Assembly: GCA_964481035.1 (NCBI GenBank)
Contig: CAYZSE010000071.1
Coordinates: 1-17,255, forward strand
Length of the DNA: 17,255 nucleotides
DNA from: JAAAPF01 sp964481035
Lineage (GTDB): Bacteria; Pseudomonadota; Alphaproteobacteria; Geminicoccales; Geminicoccaceae
Direction: 5' to 3'
Part shown: piece after piece, positions 15,330-17,255 of the stretch
Numbering within the stretch: position 1 is the first letter of the stretch
How the letters are laid out: each line of letters starts with the position of its first letter
Made by a program: the position numbers and the translations under genes
Notes under the pieces: generated by a model
Seen by the model: only the letters and a program-made list of their open reading frames with translations
What the model was told of the DNA's origin: nothing
Database searches by the model: none

Positions 15330-15977
15330 ATGACCAATGGCACTCCCAGCAACACGACCGGGTCCGGACACCCGGCTTCGCCCGACCGGCTCGACGAGAC
15401 GCTGCTGGCGCCCGGCCTCGTGAGGATGTTCGGACGGCCCTTCGACGGCTTCTCGCTCAACCTCGACGGCGCGCTGGCCGCGGGCCGGCAGCCCTACCCG
15501 CGCAACCAGCTCGCCGAGGCGCTGGAGAACGCGAAGGCGGTCGCCGACGACCCGAAGAAGCGGCTGCAGTTCGCCCGCATCTACGGCTTCAGCTACGAGG
15601 GTCACTACTACAAGCTGCATACACCCTCGGTCTTCCTCGTCGCCGGCGATGGCACGCCGGTCGAGGCCGGCGCGCCGGGCATCCCGCTGGCGCAGCTCGG
15701 CGTCGACTTCAAGGACGAGACCTTCGCCGGCGGGGTCTTCGCCTGGGCCTACGACCGCCTCGACTACGTGCTGCGGGTCGACATCACCTCCGGCTGGCTC
15801 GAGGACATCCTCTTGAACAGCGAGATCACCAGCCCGAGCGACGTCGTGACTAACCGCGCCGACATGGTCGGCCGGGCGGACATGGTCGGGCGCGCCGACA
15901 TGGTGGGTCGCGCCGACATGGTGGGCCGCGCCGACATGGTGGGCCGCGCCGACATGGTCGCCCGCCGCCGCCGCTGA
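15330..15977 (+). CDS. Candidate multi-core precursor protein with six C-terminal RADMVG repeats
   Basis: This 215-residue protein has no Cys. Residues 1-25 are low-complexity (Thr/Ser/Gly/Pro). Residues about 26-165 look like a folded domain (MFGRPFDGFSLNLDGAL, FARIYGFSYEGHYYKL, FAWAYDRLDYVLRVDI) that I do not recognise; it is not an obvious nitrile-hydratase-like or Nif11 leader. Residues 176-211 are six tandem RADMV units, five followed by Gly and the last by Ala, and the protein ends RRRR. It follows cyclase, YcaO, TfuA and metallopeptidase genes on the same strand, 63 bp after the last. The reading as a RiPP-type precursor (long leader domain plus six cores) is inference from context and from repeated-core architecture known in other peptide families. 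It could instead be a structural or binding protein modified by the YcaO. The start is chosen by the ribosome binding site. Confidence 0.72.
   Translation: MTNGTPSNTTGSGHPASPDRLDETLLAPGLVRMFGRPFDGFSLNLDGALAAGRQPYPRNQLAEALENAKAVADDPKKRLQFARIYGFSYEGHYYKLHTPSVFLVAGDGTPVEAGAPGIPLAQLGVDFKDETFAGGVFAWAYDRLDYVLRVDITSGWLEDILLNSEITSPSDVVTNRADMVGRADMVGRADMVGRADMVGRADMVGRADMVARRRR
15855..15962 (+). repeat. Six tandem 18-bp units encoding RADMVG
   Basis: The array is six in-frame 18-base units, with no spacer, coding RADMVG five times and RADMVA once. Units 4 and 5 are identical in DNA. Units 1-3 differ from them only at third codon positions (Arg, Ala, Val and Gly codons), so the peptide is kept while the DNA drifts. 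Only unit 6 changes a residue (Gly to Ala), just before the RRRR tail. Confidence 0.95.
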
Positions 15978-16131
15978 CGGCCGCCCGGCAGCCCCCAAAG
16001 CCGTCGTCCCGGTCCGGCGTCGCCCGTGGTCGCCCGCGGCGGCCGCGACGCCATGGCCCGTGCAACGCCGCTGGCGAGATCACCGAGACCACCCATCTCC
16101 AGCCTATCGATCACGATGATGGGCTCACGCG

Positions 16132-17253
16132 ATGCGCTTCTCGCTCACCCTCGGGCGGCCCTTCGGCACGGCCGTCCGCCTCCACGTCACCTTCGTGCTC
16201 TTCTTGGGCGTGGTGGGCGCCGTCGCCTACGCCCAGGGCGGGCCGGCGCTCGCCCTGACGACGGTCGGCTTCATCACCGCGATCTTCACCTGCGTGGTGC
16301 TGCACGAGTTCGGCCACATCCTCGCGGCCCGTCGCTACGGCATCGAGACGGCCGACGTCGTCCTTCTGCCGATCGGCGGCGTGGCGCGGATGGCCCGGAT
16401 GCCGGAGACGCCGGGCCACGAGATCGTCGTCGCGCTGGCCGGGCCGGCCGTGAACGTCGCCATCGCCGCCATCCTCGTCATGACGCTGGGCGGGCTGCCC
16501 ACCTTCGCCGAGACCCTGCAGCCGACGCCGAGCGGCTTCGCCGGCCGGCTTCTCTACGCCAACCTGCTCCTCGTCGTGTTCAACCTGATCCCGGCCTTCC
16601 CGATGGACGGCGGCCGCGTCTTGCGCGCGCTCTTGGCGATGTGGCGGGGACCGGTCCGCGGCACCCGCATCGCCGCCGGGCTGGGCCAGGGCCTGGCGGT
16701 GGTCTTCGGCCTGATCGGTCTCTTCGCCGGCAATCTCATCCTCCTCCTCGTCGGCGCCTTCATCTTCTTCGCCGCCGCCGCCGAACGCCGTGCCGTCAAC
16801 GCGCGCGCTGCGGTCGCGGGCTTGCGCAACGCCGAGGCGATGATCGTCCGCTTCGCCCGCGTGCCCCAGAGCGCCGGCATCGGCGACGCCCTGGCGTGCC
16901 GGCTGGCGACCGGCCAGGCCCTGCTGGCGGTATGCGACGGCGCCGGTCGACTTGCCGGCCTCGTCGATCGGCGCGGCCTCCTCACGGGCCTCGGGCGGCA
17001 CGGCGCGGGCTGGCCGGTCGTCGACGTCATGGCCCAGGACGTCGCGGTGGTCGGGGTCGACGGCGACATGGCGGAGACGGCGCGGCTCATCCAGGAGGGC
17101 CAACGCGCCGCGGTCGGCGTGGTCGATGCCGCGGGCCGGCTCGTCGGGCTGGTCACCCGCGACACGCTCGACGACGTGCTGGCCATCGCCGACGGCCGCG
17201 CCCTCCTCGCGCGCGGCGGCCTCCACGCCGCCCTCGGCCGCGGCACCGCCTGA
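16132..17253 (+). CDS. Site-2-protease-family membrane metallopeptidase with two CBS domains
   Basis: This complete 373-residue M50-family protease starts MRFSLTLGRPFG, a beta-strand start typical of the SpoIVFB/Rip-like group. It has several membrane segments, the zinc motif HEFGH at residues 58-62 in a membrane helix, and the third-ligand motif NLIPAFPMDGGRVLRAL with Asp159. After the membrane part (to about residue 205), two CBS domains follow (about 215-365, including MAQDVAVVGVDGDMAETARLIQ). These likely sense adenine nucleotides. Such enzymes cut substrates within membranes, often anti-sigma factors or small proteins. The ATG is preceded only by a weak GGG-containing site. It is separated by 154 bp from the repeat gene, so it may or may not belong to that system. 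The stop is 2 bases before the window end. Confidence 0.92.
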   Translation: MRFSLTLGRPFGTAVRLHVTFVLFLGVVGAVAYAQGGPALALTTVGFITAIFTCVVLHEFGHILAARRYGIETADVVLLPIGGVARMARMPETPGHEIVVALAGPAVNVAIAAILVMTLGGLPTFAETLQPTPSGFAGRLLYANLLLVVFNLIPAFPMDGGRVLRALLAMWRGPVRGTRIAAGLGQGLAVVFGLIGLFAGNLILLLVGAFIFFAAAAERRAVNARAAVAGLRNAEAMIVRFARVPQSAGIGDALACRLATGQALLAVCDGAGRLAGLVDRRGLLTGLGRHGAGWPVVDVMAQDVAVVGVDGDMAETARLIQEGQRAAVGVVDAAGRLVGLVTRDTLDDVLAIADGRALLARGGLHAALGRGTA

Positions 17254-17255
17254 GC

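Noticed and set aside
15855..15962. The tandem array as a CRISPR or non-coding DNA repeat
   Set aside because: The units are contiguous 18-mers without spacers and stay in frame, with variation at third codon positions only.
15976..16005. GACGGC/GCCGTC inverted repeat after the repeat gene as a terminator
   Set aside because: The stem is only 6 bp with an 18-base loop and no T-run follows; likely chance in GC-rich DNA.
15764..16114. Minus-strand frame reading a PTMSAR-type repeat opposite the RADMVG array
   Set aside because: It is the reverse reading of the same 18-bp repeat; it lacks a ribosome binding site and the silent changes follow the plus-strand codons.
15978..16131. Gap between the repeat gene and the S2P gene, including a short frame opening at 16052
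   Set aside because: The short frame simply runs on inside the S2P gene in another frame, without a ribosome binding site or recognisable sequence. No promoter or RNA gene could be supported.

Overview
This is a very GC-rich window (about 70% or more by eye) densely packed with genes. The gene content suggests an alphaproteobacterium, perhaps in or near Rhodospirillales: an MJ0042-type zinc-ribbon membrane protein, an alphaproteobacterial-looking TadA, fabI directly upstream of aroC, a [2Fe-2S]-type IlvD, and a SAM/cyclase/ATPase regulator. The taxonomic placement is an inference from gene style, not from a marker gene. No tRNA, rRNA, CRISPR array, insertion sequence or phage gene was seen.

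Left part (1-6244), housekeeping. It opens with a 5'-truncated zinc-ribbon membrane protein and tadA on the plus strand. These converge on a minus-strand run that reads, in transcription order, yihY-like membrane protein, fabI, aroC, a VOC-fold protein, a DsbA-like thioredoxin-fold protein and an MFS transporter. The last four genes are chained by three 4-base stop/start overlaps (TTGA, GTGA, GTGA), so they look translationally coupled. tadA and the MFS gene overlap by 29 bp at their 3' ends.

Middle (6304-8228). The divergent plus-strand ilvD (dihydroxy-acid dehydratase) is followed by a 200-bp spacer that is unusually AT-rich for this genome. The spacer carries a perfect 12-bp palindrome, a 7-bp perfect hairpin and an extended -10-like element just before the next gene.

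Right part (8229-15977) is the accessory and most interesting section. A 1109-residue SAM domain/class III cyclase/AAA ATPase/helical-repeat regulator is followed after 17 bp by a YcaO protein. Next come TfuA (ATGA overlap), a cytoplasmic gluzincin metallopeptidase (ATGA overlap), and then, 63 bp on, a 215-residue protein. That protein ends in six perfect tandem copies of RADMV (joined as RADMVG) plus an Arg tail. YcaO with TfuA is the pair known to install backbone thioamides. The repeat array has no Cys, Ser or Thr, so azole or lanthionine chemistry is not possible on it. The best reading is a candidate ribosomally made, thioamidated multi-core peptide system with its own protease, or alternatively a protein-thioamidation system. 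I do not recognise it as a described family.

The window closes (16132-17253) with a complete site-2-protease-type membrane metallopeptidase carrying two CBS domains. No gap longer than 300 bp lacks a gene; the two largest are 8029-8228 (regulatory candidates listed) and 15978-16131 (nothing convincing).
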